A stretch of DNA of 64,000 nt, taken from positions 17,151-81,150 of the forward strand of contig NZ_ANFX01000021.1 of NCBI RefSeq assembly GCF_000331285.1, given 5' to 3'. This DNA comes from Porphyrobacter sp. AAP82 (GTDB lineage: Bacteria; Pseudomonadota; Alphaproteobacteria; Sphingomonadales; Sphingomonadaceae). Under the pieces are notes generated by a model. It was given only the letters and a program-made list of their open reading frames with translations, made no database searches and was not told the DNA's origin. This document shows, piece after piece, positions 34,798 through 43,105 of the stretch (its first letter is position 1; each line of letters opens with the position of its first letter). The translations under genes and the position numbers were made by a program.

Positions 34798-35516
34798 GCC
34801 GTCTCCCTCTCCCGCACGGTCCGGAACTCGATCTTCTTGTCATAGGGCGCGCCGAGGACGATCCGGTTAACGAATACGCCCGCCAGATGGATCTGGTCGG
34901 GATCGAGGCTGCCCGCTGGCACCACCTCCTCGACCTCGGCGACGCACACCTTGCCGCAGGTCGCGGCGGGCAGATTGAAATTGCGCGCGGTCTTGCGGAA
35001 CACGAGGTTGCCGGTTGCGTCGGCCTTCCACGCCTTGACGATCGCAAGATCGGCGAAGATCCCGTGCTCGAGGATATAGGTCTGCATCACCCCGTCGCGG
35101 TCGGGGAAGTCCTTGTGCTCCTTGCCCTTGGCGACTTCGGTGCCCACGCCGGTGCGGGTGTAGAAACTCGGGATCCCCGCGCCCCCTGCCCGCATCCGTT
35201 CGGCGAGGGTCCCCTGGGGGCAGAACTCGACTTCGAGCTCACCGGCAAGATACTGCCGCTCGAACTCCTTGTTCTCGCCGACATAGGAGCTGATCATCTT
35301 GCTGACCTGCCGGGTGCGCAGCAGCTTGCCGATGCCCTCGTTGTCGATCCCGGCATTGTTGCTGGCGAAGGTGAGGTTCCTGACGCCCGAATCGCGGATC
35401 GCATCGAGCAGCCTTTCGGGCAGGCCGCAAAGGCCGAAGCCCCCTGCGGCGATCAGCAGGTCATCACGCAGCACGCCGGCGAGCGCGCTTGCGGCGTCGG
35501 GGTAGAGCTTGGTCAT
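34794..35516 (-). CDS. scoA: 3-oxoacid CoA-transferase subunit A
   Basis: 240-aa alpha subunit partnering scoB. Seen: IAAGGFGLCGLPERLLDAI (CoA-binding glycine motif GGFGLCG), FASNNAGIDNEGIG, ELEVEFCPQGTLAERMRAGGAG and FYTRTGVGT. Moves CoA between succinate and acetoacetate-type acids. It is the first gene of the five-gene operon; its stop overlaps the lipoprotein start by 4 bases (ATGA). Confidence 0.95.
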   Translation of the reverse strand: MTKLYPDAASALAGVLRDDLLIAAGGFGLCGLPERLLDAIRDSGVRNLTFASNNAGIDNEGIGKLLRTRQVSKMISSYVGENKEFERQYLAGELEVEFCPQGTLAERMRAGGAGIPSFYTRTGVGTEVAKGKEHKDFPDRDGVMQTYILEHGIFADLAIVKAWKADATGNLVFRKTARNFNLPAATCGKVCVAEVEEVVPAGSLDPDQIHLAGVFVNRIVLGAPYDKKIEFRTVRERETA

Positions 35517-35752
35517 TGCGGCTCGGCTGCCTCTTGTGGTGTCGCCCAGGGATGACCCCGATGGCGGGATCGGAGCAGTGATTAGAGCGTTCGGGAGGCG
35601 CTGTCACCCCTCGCGCGACTCGAAGTCGAATCAACTTTCATGTTGCGACGCAAAACGGTCACAAAGGCATTTTTTGCCCAATCTTTGAGCGACTGCCGCC
35701 GATTTGGGCAGAAATTTGCAAGTTTGCGCACAAATTTGCACCGAAATGGGTG

Positions 35753-35781
35753 TTGATTGCACTCTTTGCAACGAACTACGC
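35753..35781 (+). promoter_or_regulatory. Candidate promoter of the small RNA
   Basis: TTGATT at 35753-35758, a 17-base spacer and CTACGC at 35776-35781 give a moderate sigma-70-like promoter in an otherwise AT-rich intergenic stretch. It would start a transcript near 35789 that ends at the strong terminator at 35886. The -10 hexamer is weak. Confidence 0.35.
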
Positions 35782-35784
35782 GTC

Positions 35785-35886
35785 TTTCGCACTTGCACAA
35801 TCGGCTCATCTGCGGCATTTGGAAGGTGCCTTTCAGGCATCCTCTCCCAAACTTTCCAAGCCCGGTGCCTCGCACCGGGCTTTTTT
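35785..35886 (+). ncRNA. Putative trans-acting small RNA
   Basis: The 480-base gap between scoA and the CDC48-like gene has no convincing gene but carries a strong intrinsic terminator that serves no protein gene on the plus strand. Upstream of it is a stem GGTGCC/GGCATC (35825-35841), then a single-stranded CCTCTCCC stretch (35841-35848), which could pair with Shine-Dalgarno sequences, then the terminator. This hairpin / C-rich loop / terminator layout resembles anti-Shine-Dalgarno sRNAs of alphaproteobacteria. Boundaries at the 5' end are a guess. Confidence 0.45.
35860..35886 (+). terminator. Strong intrinsic terminator without an upstream gene
   Basis: GCCCGGTGC-CTC-GCACCGGGC (35860-35880) followed by TTTTTT (35881-35886). 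A perfect 9-bp GC stem and six T residues make it one of the best terminators in the window. Confidence 0.9.
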
Positions 35887-35997
35887 CTTGCCGGTTGGCG
35901 CTACCGCTCGGCCGGCTCCGCGCGCCCCGTCCCGATTGCATTCGGCTCCCCCCCTTCCTAGCTTGGCGGTCAACCACCGCTTGGACAGGACTGCCCC

Positions 35998-38304
35998 ATG
36001 GCCGACGCCGAAACCGCCACCCCGATCCGCACCGTGCGCCTCCAGGTCGCACCCGCGCGGCAGGAGGAATCCGGGGCGGGAATCGCCCGCATTCCGCGCG
36101 CGGCCTTCCAGAAGCTCGGCATCACCGAGGGCGATGTCGTCGAGATTCGCGGCAAGCGCACCACCGCCGCGATCGCGATGGCCGCCTATCCGGAAGATGA
36201 CGCGCTCGACGTGGTGCGCCTCGACGGCCTCCAGCGTGCCAATGCCCAAGGGGGCTCGGGCGAGCATGTCGAGATCGCGAAGGGGCAATCCCGCCCCGCC
36301 ACCCGCGTGGTCTTCGCCCCCGCCCAGCGCGAGATGCGCCTCCAGGGGCCGACCCAGGCCTTGAAGCGCAACTTCTTCCGCCGCCCGCTGGTGGCCGGAG
36401 ACCTCGTCGCGACCACCGGCCAGCAGCCGGTGCAGAACATGCCCGCCGACGTGCGCCAGCTGCTGCGCGCCCCCGCCTATGCACTTACCCAGATCCGCCT
36501 CACCGTCGCCTCGACCAGCCCCAAGGGCCTCGTCCATATCGACGAGAACACCGAGGTCGAGCTGCGCGCCGAGTTCGAGGAACCGCGCGATGGCCGGGCA
36601 GTGGTCAACTATGACGACGTCGGCGGGATGGAGGAGACCATCCGGGCCCTGCGCGAAATGGTCGAACTGCCGCTGCGCTACCCGGAACTGTTCATCCGGC
36701 TCGGGGTCGAGCCGCCCAAGGGCGTGCTGCTGCACGGGCCCCCGGGCACCGGCAAGACCCGCCTCGCGCAGGCGGTCGCCAATGAAAGCGATGCCGAATT
36801 CTTCATCATCAACGGGCCGGAGATCATGGGCTCGGGCTATGGCGAAAGCGAAAAGCGCCTGAGGGAAGTGTTCGAGGAAGCCACGCGGGCCTCCCCTGCG
36901 ATCATCTTCATCGACGAAATCGATTCGATCGCCCCCAAGCGCACCCAGGTGCCGGGCGAGGCGGAAAAGCGCCTTGTCGCCCAGCTGCTCACCCTGATGG
37001 ACGGGCTGGAGAAGCGCGCCAACCTCGTGGTGATCGCCGCCACCAACCGCCCCGACGCGATCGACGAGGCGCTGCGCCGGCCCGGCCGCTTCGACCGCGA
37101 GATCGTGATCGGCGTCCCCGATCAGCGCGGGCGGCGCGAGATCCTCGCCATCCACACCCGCGGGATGCCTTTGGAGAGCGCGGTCGACCTCGACGAACTC
37201 GCCCGTGTCACCCACGGGTTCGTCGGCGCGGACATCGCCGCGCTGGCGCGGGAGGCTGCGATCGAGGCGGTGCGCCGGATCATGCCGCGCCTCGACCTCG
37301 ACGAACGCACCGTCCCGCCCGAGGTGCTCGAGGACCTGTGCGTCACCCGCGACGATTTCCTGTCCGCCCTCAAGCGCGTCCAGCCTTCGGCGATGCGCGA
37401 GGTGATGGTGCAGGTGCCCAATGTCGGCTGGGCCGACATCGGCGGCGCGGGGGAATCGGTCGACAAGCTCAAGGAAGGGATCGAGCTTCCGCTGAAGAAC
37501 CCGGACGCCTTCCGCCGTCTGGGGATCCGTCCGGCCAAGGGCTTTTTGCTCTATGGCCCGCCGGGCACGGGCAAGACCCTGCTCGCCAAGGCGGTCGCCA
37601 AGGAGGCCGAGGCGAACTTCATTTCCATGAAATCCAGTGACTTGCTTTCGAAGTGGTATGGCGAGAGCGAGCAGCAGATCGCCCGCCTCTTCGCCCGCGC
37701 GCGGGCCGTCGCGCCTTGCGTGGTGTTCATCGACGAGATCGACAGCCTCGTCCCTGCGCGCGGCTCGGGCCAGGGCGAGCCGCAGGTCACGGGCCGGGTG
37801 GTCAACACCATCCTTGCCGAGATGGACGGATTGGAAGAGCTGCAATCAGTGGTGGTGATTGGCGCCACCAACCGGCCGACGCTGGTCGACCCGGCGTTGC
37901 TGCGCCCGGGCCGCTTCGACGAGCTGGTCTATGTCGGCACGCCCGACGCCGCCGGGCGCGAGCACATCCTCGGCATCCACACGGGCAAGATGCCGCTCGC
38001 CGGCGATGTCGATCTGGGCAAGCTGGCCGCCGAGACCGAGCGCTTCACCGGCGCCGACCTCGAAGACCTCGTCCGCCGCGCCGGGCTTGCCGCGCTGCGC
38101 CGCGTGGGGGGCGAGGTCAGCGCGGTGGAAGCGCGCGACTTCGAAACCGCGCTCAAGGATTCGCGCGCGACGGTGACGCCCGAAATGGAGAGCGAATACC
38201 AGCAGATGCGCGGCGAACTGAAAAAGCGCGCCGCCGCAGTGCAGCCGATGGGCTTTTTCGCGCCGGAAATGCTCAAGCCCACACGGGAGAGGAAGCACGA
38301 TTGA
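35998..38304 (+). CDS. CDC48/VAT-like AAA ATPase
   Basis: 768-aa type II AAA ATPase resembling archaeal VAT and eukaryotic CDC48/p97 unfoldases. Residues about 1-190 are the N domain (double-psi barrel-like: ARIPRAAFQKLGITEGDVVEI). The first AAA module has GPPGTGKTRLAQAVANES near residue 247 and IIFIDEIDSIAPKR near residue 302. The second has GPPGTGKTLLAKAVAKEA near residue 520 and VVFIDEIDSLVPARGSG near residue 575. Arginine fingers are in RRPGRFDRE and RPGRFDELV. It would unfold or disassemble proteins, possibly for a protease. It stands alone, 110 bases after the sRNA terminator. Confidence 0.94.
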   Translation: MADAETATPIRTVRLQVAPARQEESGAGIARIPRAAFQKLGITEGDVVEIRGKRTTAAIAMAAYPEDDALDVVRLDGLQRANAQGGSGEHVEIAKGQSRPATRVVFAPAQREMRLQGPTQALKRNFFRRPLVAGDLVATTGQQPVQNMPADVRQLLRAPAYALTQIRLTVASTSPKGLVHIDENTEVELRAEFEEPRDGRAVVNYDDVGGMEETIRALREMVELPLRYPELFIRLGVEPPKGVLLHGPPGTGKTRLAQAVANESDAEFFIINGPEIMGSGYGESEKRLREVFEEATRASPAIIFIDEIDSIAPKRTQVPGEAEKRLVAQLLTLMDGLEKRANLVVIAATNRPDAIDEALRRPGRFDREIVIGVPDQRGRREILAIHTRGMPLESAVDLDELARVTHGFVGADIAALAREAAIEAVRRIMPRLDLDERTVPPEVLEDLCVTRDDFLSALKRVQPSAMREVMVQVPNVGWADIGGAGESVDKLKEGIELPLKNPDAFRRLGIRPAKGFLLYGPPGTGKTLLAKAVAKEAEANFISMKSSDLLSKWYGESEQQIARLFARARAVAPCVVFIDEIDSLVPARGSGQGEPQVTGRVVNTILAEMDGLEELQSVVVIGATNRPTLVDPALLRPGRFDELVYVGTPDAAGREHILGIHTGKMPLAGDVDLGKLAAETERFTGADLEDLVRRAGLAALRRVGGEVSAVEARDFETALKDSRATVTPEMESEYQQMRGELKKRAAAVQPMGFFAPEMLKPTRERKHD

Positions 38305-38360
38305 GCAGGGGCGCTCCGCTCCTCGAATGTTCCGCGTGAAGCATTGGCGTGGGACGCTCT

Positions 38361-41201
38361 CTAGTGCGCCGCGTCCCAGCTCAGCCCGGTGCCGATCTCG
38401 ACCCCGAGCGGGACGGTCAGCTCCACCGCAGGCAGCGCCGCCTCGGCCATTACCTGGCGAATGATCGGCGTCGCGGCATCGACCCGCCCCTCGGGCAGTT
38501 CGAACACCAATTCGTCGTGGACCTGGAGCAGCATCCGCACATCATGCAGCCCCGCGCCCGCCAGCGCCGGGAGCATCCGCGCCATCGCGCGCTTGATGAT
38601 GTCGGCACTCGTGCCCTGGATCGGGGCGTTGATCGCGGCGCGTTCCGACCCCTGCCGTTCGGCCTGGTTCTTCGAATTGATCCGCGGGAACCATGTCTTG
38701 CGCCCGAACAGCGTCTCGGAATAGCCGCGCGACCGGACGCTTTCGAGCGTTTCGTGGATATAGCGCTGGATGCCCGGGAAGCGCTGGAAATAGGTGTCGA
38801 TCATGCCTTGCGCCTCTTCGGGCGGCACTTCCAGACGCGCGGCGAGACCCCAGCGTGAAATCCCGTAAAGTATTGCGAAATTGATCGTTTTAGCGCGGCT
38901 GCGGGTATCGCGCGTCACTTCGCCGAACATTTCGCGCGCGGTGCGGGCGTGGATGTCCTCGCCTGCCGCGAAGGCCTCCTTGAGGCTCGGCACGTCGGCC
39001 ATGTGCGCGGCAAGCCGCAGTTCGATCTGCGAATAGTCCGCCGCAAGCAGCACATTGCCCGGCTCGGGCACGAAGGCCTCGCGGATCTGCCTCCCTATTG
39101 CCGTGCGGATCGGAATGTTCTGCAAGTTGGGGTCGGTCGAGGACAGCCGTCCGGTCTGCGCACCCACCAGCGAGTAGGAGGTATGCACCCTGCCCGTATC
39201 GGGATTGATCGCGGCTTGCAGCGCATCGGTATAGGTCGACTTGAGCTTCGCCAGCTGCCGCCATTCCAGCACCAGCCGCGCGACGGCTGCGCCCTCGGCG
39301 GCGAGCTTTTCCAGCACGGTGACATCAGTCGAATATTGCCCGGTCTTGCCCTTCTTCCCGCCCTTGTAGCCCAATTTGTCGAACAGGATTTCGCCCAGCT
39401 GCTTGGGACTGCCGACAGCGAATTCCTGCCCGGCGACCGCGTGGATCGCGCCTTCGAGCCGGGCGATTTCGTGCGAGAATTCCTCCGAGAGCCTCGCCAG
39501 ACGGGCGCGGTCGACCTTGATGCCCTCGCGCTCCATGCCGGCGACGACGGGGATCAGCGGGCGGTCGACGCGTTCGTAGATGCGCGCCCCGCCCTCGACC
39601 GTCAGACGCGGCTTCAAGTGCGCGTGAAGCCGCCATGTCACATCCGCATCCTCGGCGGCATAGGCGGTGGCGCGGTCCAGGGGCACTTCGGCGAAGCTGA
39701 TCGCCTTCTTGCCGGTGCCGCACAGGTCCTTGAACGGGATCGGGGTGTGGCCGAGGTGGCGCTGCGAAAGCTCGTCCATCCCGTGGCCGCCTCCCATCCC
39801 GTCCTCGCCGCGCCCGGCGTCAAGATCGAAGCTGATCACCATCGTATCATCGATGGGGGCGACCATGATCCCCTGACGGGCGAGCACGTTGAGGTCATAC
39901 TTGCCGTTCTGGAAGATTTTCAGAACGGCCTCGTCCTCCAGCAGCGGCTTCAAGAGGGCGATCGCCTCGGCGAGCGGCACCTGATCCGGCTTCTGCGCGA
40001 ACATGTCCGTCCCGCCGTGACCCAGGGGGATGTAGCAGGCATCGTTGGGGCCGAGCGCGAGGCTGACCCCGACGAGATCGGCGCGCATCGCGTCCAATGA
40101 GGAGGTCTCGGTATCGACCGCCACGGCCTGCGCGGCCTGCGCGCGCGCGACCCAGGCTTCAAGCCGTTGGCGCGTCTGCACCGTCTCGTAGGCGGCGTGA
40201 TCGACCGCCGGAAACTCCGGGAGGGGCTGGCGGTTGCCCTCGCCCGCCGCGGGCGCGGCGGCACTCGCGGTCGTGGGCTTGGCCGGGTTGAGATCGGTGG
40301 CGCGCGAGGGGCTCCCCACCCCCGCATCCAGCCGCCGCAGCAGCGAGGTGAAGCCGTGGGTCCCAAGAAACAGCGCCAGCGGTGCCGGCGGGATCGGGCC
40401 CAGCGCCATCTCGTCCAGTGGCTGGGGGAGGTCGCAATCCTCCTTCAGCGTCACCAGCACCTTGGATAGCTCGGCATCCCCGCGCCCCTCGATCAGCCGG
40501 TCCCTGAGCTTGGAGGGCTTCATCGCCGGCGCCGAATCCAGCGCCGCTGTCAGCGAGCCGTGTTCGGCGATCAGCTTGGAGGCGGTCTTGGGACCGATGC
40601 CGAAAATGCCGGGCACATTGTCGACAGAATCGCCCATCAGCGCGAGCACATCGCCGACAAGTTCGGGGCCGACGCCGAACTTCTCCTCGACCTCGGAAAG
40701 CCAGATGCGCTGGTTCTTCATCGTGTCGAGCATGTCGATCTTCGCACCGTCCACCTCGCCGATCAGCTGCATCAGGTCCTTGTCGGAGGAAACGATGGTG
40801 ACATCCCAGCCGCGCCGCTGCGCCTCGCGGGCGTAGGTGGCGATGAGGTCGTCGGCCTCCAGCCCCTCGACCTCGATGCACGGCAGGCTGAAGGCGCGGG
40901 TGGCGTCACGGATCAGCGGGAATTGCGGCTTCAGATCCTCGGGCGGTTCGGGGCGATTGGCCTTGTAGTGTTCGTAGATGTCGTTGCGGAAAGACACCCC
41001 GCTCGCATCGAGAATCACCGCAAGGTGGGTCGGGCCATCGGCCGCGTCGAGATCGGCGGCGAGCTTCCACAGCATCGTGGTGTAGCCATAGACCGCGCCG
41101 ACCGGCGTGCCTTGCGGGTTCGTCAGCGGGGGCAGGCGGTGATAGGCCCGGAAGATGTAGGAGGACCCGTCGACGAGATAGAGGTGCTGCTTTTCGGCCA
41201 T
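38361..41201 (-). CDS. polA: DNA polymerase I
   Basis: 946-aa polymerase with all three activities. Residues 1-290 are the 5'-3' exonuclease (VDGSSYIFRAYHRLPPL; VSSDKDLMQLI). Residues about 345-520 hold the 3'-5' exonuclease with DTETSSLDAM and MVISFDLDAG. The polymerase follows, with LLAADYSQIELRLAAH (motif A), RSRAKTINFAILYGISRWG (motif B, O-helix) and LLQVHDELVFELP (motif C). Convergent with the CDC48-like gene. Confidence 0.97.
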   Translation of the reverse strand: MAEKQHLYLVDGSSYIFRAYHRLPPLTNPQGTPVGAVYGYTTMLWKLAADLDAADGPTHLAVILDASGVSFRNDIYEHYKANRPEPPEDLKPQFPLIRDATRAFSLPCIEVEGLEADDLIATYAREAQRRGWDVTIVSSDKDLMQLIGEVDGAKIDMLDTMKNQRIWLSEVEEKFGVGPELVGDVLALMGDSVDNVPGIFGIGPKTASKLIAEHGSLTAALDSAPAMKPSKLRDRLIEGRGDAELSKVLVTLKEDCDLPQPLDEMALGPIPPAPLALFLGTHGFTSLLRRLDAGVGSPSRATDLNPAKPTTASAAAPAAGEGNRQPLPEFPAVDHAAYETVQTRQRLEAWVARAQAAQAVAVDTETSSLDAMRADLVGVSLALGPNDACYIPLGHGGTDMFAQKPDQVPLAEAIALLKPLLEDEAVLKIFQNGKYDLNVLARQGIMVAPIDDTMVISFDLDAGRGEDGMGGGHGMDELSQRHLGHTPIPFKDLCGTGKKAISFAEVPLDRATAYAAEDADVTWRLHAHLKPRLTVEGGARIYERVDRPLIPVVAGMEREGIKVDRARLARLSEEFSHEIARLEGAIHAVAGQEFAVGSPKQLGEILFDKLGYKGGKKGKTGQYSTDVTVLEKLAAEGAAVARLVLEWRQLAKLKSTYTDALQAAINPDTGRVHTSYSLVGAQTGRLSSTDPNLQNIPIRTAIGRQIREAFVPEPGNVLLAADYSQIELRLAAHMADVPSLKEAFAAGEDIHARTAREMFGEVTRDTRSRAKTINFAILYGISRWGLAARLEVPPEEAQGMIDTYFQRFPGIQRYIHETLESVRSRGYSETLFGRKTWFPRINSKNQAERQGSERAAINAPIQGTSADIIKRAMARMLPALAGAGLHDVRMLLQVHDELVFELPEGRVDAATPIIRQVMAEAALPAVELTVPLGVEIGTGLSWDAAH

Positions 41202-41410
41202 GGCTGCGTGCTAGCACCCGGCGCCGCGCGCGGGTAGGGGTTTGGCAGCGGGGGCCGCCCGGGCAAAGGCGGGCGGGAATGTGGCGAGATTGCGGCGAAA
41301 GCGCCTTGTGCGGCGGCGCTGCGCGCCTTAGATTCGGCAGCGAACCGGATGACCGGTCGGCGTGCCCGCCAAGGGTGCGTGGCAATCGCAAGGACAAGGG
41401 AACACACCTC

Positions 41411-41698
41411 ATGCGCAAGATCATTCTCGCCGCCGCCATCGCCACCGCCGCGCTCGGCCTTTCGGCGTGCAGCAACAAGACCGAAGCCGAGGCCGACGAG
41501 ACGGTCGAGGCGATGAACGCCGACGCCGAAGCCAGCGCCGATGAAGGCGCCGCGATCGAAGGCGTCGCCATCCAGAGCGCCGAAGACATCCAGGCCGACG
41601 CCAAGGATGCGGCCGACGATGCGGTCAAGACCACCGACGAAATCGGCGACGATGCGCTGAGCGTCGTCGACCAGGCCGAGGAAGCCGGCGCGGAATAA
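41411..41698 (+). CDS. Small acidic lipoprotein
   Basis: 95-aa lipoprotein. MRKIILAAAIATAALGLSAC gives a lipobox with Cys20; the mature part is a highly acidic, Ala-rich helix (repeated ADE, DAEAS, DAKDAADDAVK). Likely an extended helical envelope protein. It has no recognised domain. The ATG at 41411 has a clear AAGGACAAGGG ribosome site. An intrinsic terminator follows 33 bases after the stop. Confidence 0.82.
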   Translation: MRKIILAAAIATAALGLSACSNKTEAEADETVEAMNADAEASADEGAAIEGVAIQSAEDIQADAKDAADDAVKTTDEIGDDALSVVDQAEEAGAE

Positions 41699-41730
41699 GC
41701 GCCCTTCCCCCCTCGGGGCCGAAACGCAAA

Positions 41731-41772
41731 GGGCGGCTGCCGCTCCGATCAGGGAGGGGCGCCGCCCTTTTT
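41731..41772 (+). terminator. Intrinsic terminator after the small lipoprotein gene
   Basis: GGGCGGC at 41731-41737 pairs with GCCGCCC at 41761-41767, followed by five T residues. The 23-base loop can form an inner GC-rich pairing. It separates this gene from the convergent beta-lactamase-like gene. Confidence 0.82.
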
Positions 41773-41800
41773 GCTGTCCGCGGTGTGCGGGGGCGGGGCT

Positions 41801-42829
41801 TCAGCCGCCGGTTGCGTAGGGGGCGCTCGCCCAGTTGCGGGTCGGGTTCTGCTGCGCCTTCACCGCAAAGCCATCATACACAGCGCGCGCGATCGCGGCG
41901 ATGCGTTCCTCGCGGGCGAGCTTGCCGCCCTGCCCGGTGGCATAGATGGCGACCGCGATCACGCGGCCATCGGGGCATTCGATGATGCCGATATCGCTCG
42001 AGGTGTTGCTGAGCGAGCCGGTCTTGTGGCTGACGCGGGCTTCGAGCGGGATATTGGCGGGGATGCGGCGCTTGCCGGTGACGGTGCGGCTCATCGCGCC
42101 GAGGATCACCTGGCGGCTCTGTTCCGACAGATATTCGCCGCGGTAGAGCCCGGCAAGCAGGCGCACCATCGCGCGCGGGGTCGCCGCATCGCGGGTGTCG
42201 ATGAAGTTGGCGGGGTTGTACTCGCCATCGTCCCGCACCAGCGTGGCGATGTCGCGGTTGATCGAGAACGGCGCCAGCCCCTTGCGCTGCACCCAGCTGT
42301 TGACCGCCTGCGGGCCGCCGACCGCGGCAAGCAGCGCGTCGGTCGCGGGGTTGGAAGAGCGGGTGATCATCAGCTCGATGAGGTCGATCGCCGGCATGTA
42401 CTGGCCAGCCCTGACCGGCGCCTTGGCGGTGGAAAACCTGGCCGAGGGCACCGGCAGCATCAGCGGGAATTCGGAGGTGAGGGTGAAGCGGCCCTGTTCC
42501 ACCATCTCGAGATAGGTCGCAGCGATCGCGACCTTGCTGGTCGAGGCCATCGGGAACAGCTGATCGCCCAGCACCATCACTTCCTCGCCCGTCGCCAGAT
42601 CGACCGCCGCCACGCCGATGCGGCCCAGCGCGGGGTTGGCGAGATCGGCGATGCGCTGCTCGAAGGTCGAGGCGTAGACGGCATCGAAGCTCTGCGGATC
42701 GCGCGCCTGGGTGCCGAAGGTGCTGTCGAAGGTCGCCGTCAGATCGTCCTGCGCCGCAGCCGGGCTGGCAAGCGCCGCGATGGAGGCCAGAAGGCCGGTC
42801 AGTGCGGCAAGGAAACGGGGGCGTGCCAT
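41801..42829 (-). CDS. Class A beta-lactamase-like serine hydrolase
   Basis: 342-aa exported protein with an N-terminal signal peptide (FLAALTGLLASIAALASPAAA, probable cut near residue 26). Active-site motifs: S96-T-S-K99 (the S-x-x-K nucleophile), S158-S159-N160 in place of the usual S-D-N, a likely general-base Glu203 ahead of an omega-loop-like DTRDAATPRAM, and K269-T-G. The fold is class A. The altered SDN and shortened omega loop mean lactamase activity cannot be assumed. The ATG at 42829 begins at the signal peptide. Confidence 0.88.
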   Translation of the reverse strand: MARPRFLAALTGLLASIAALASPAAAQDDLTATFDSTFGTQARDPQSFDAVYASTFEQRIADLANPALGRIGVAAVDLATGEEVMVLGDQLFPMASTSKVAIAATYLEMVEQGRFTLTSEFPLMLPVPSARFSTAKAPVRAGQYMPAIDLIELMITRSSNPATDALLAAVGGPQAVNSWVQRKGLAPFSINRDIATLVRDDGEYNPANFIDTRDAATPRAMVRLLAGLYRGEYLSEQSRQVILGAMSRTVTGKRRIPANIPLEARVSHKTGSLSNTSSDIGIIECPDGRVIAVAIYATGQGGKLAREERIAAIARAVYDGFAVKAQQNPTRNWASAPYATGG

Positions 42830-43105
42830 GCGACTAAGGCTACTCCGACAGGGTTTCGGCGGGCTTAACGCTGCACTTAGCCACGCGCGATTCGGCGCGG
42901 CAAGGCCCCGCTCTGCCGTGTGCGGCGAACGGTGCGAGAGGCACGACCGGGATACGCACGAAGGCCGCGGGAGGCGCGCAAGCGCTTGCTCGAAGGTGGT
43001 AAGGGGTTCGTCGATTGGGCTCTTGCGGGGCAGCTGGCGCACTTGACTGCGCACGCGCGCAAGGCAGGGTGGCGGTCAAGCACCGATCCAAGGGGACTTC
43101 ACGTG

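Noticed and set aside
42830..43102. Possible small genes in the gap between the beta-lactamase-like and DUF305 genes
   Set aside because: Short frames here lack ribosome sites and codon bias; I see nothing supportable beyond a shared promoter region.
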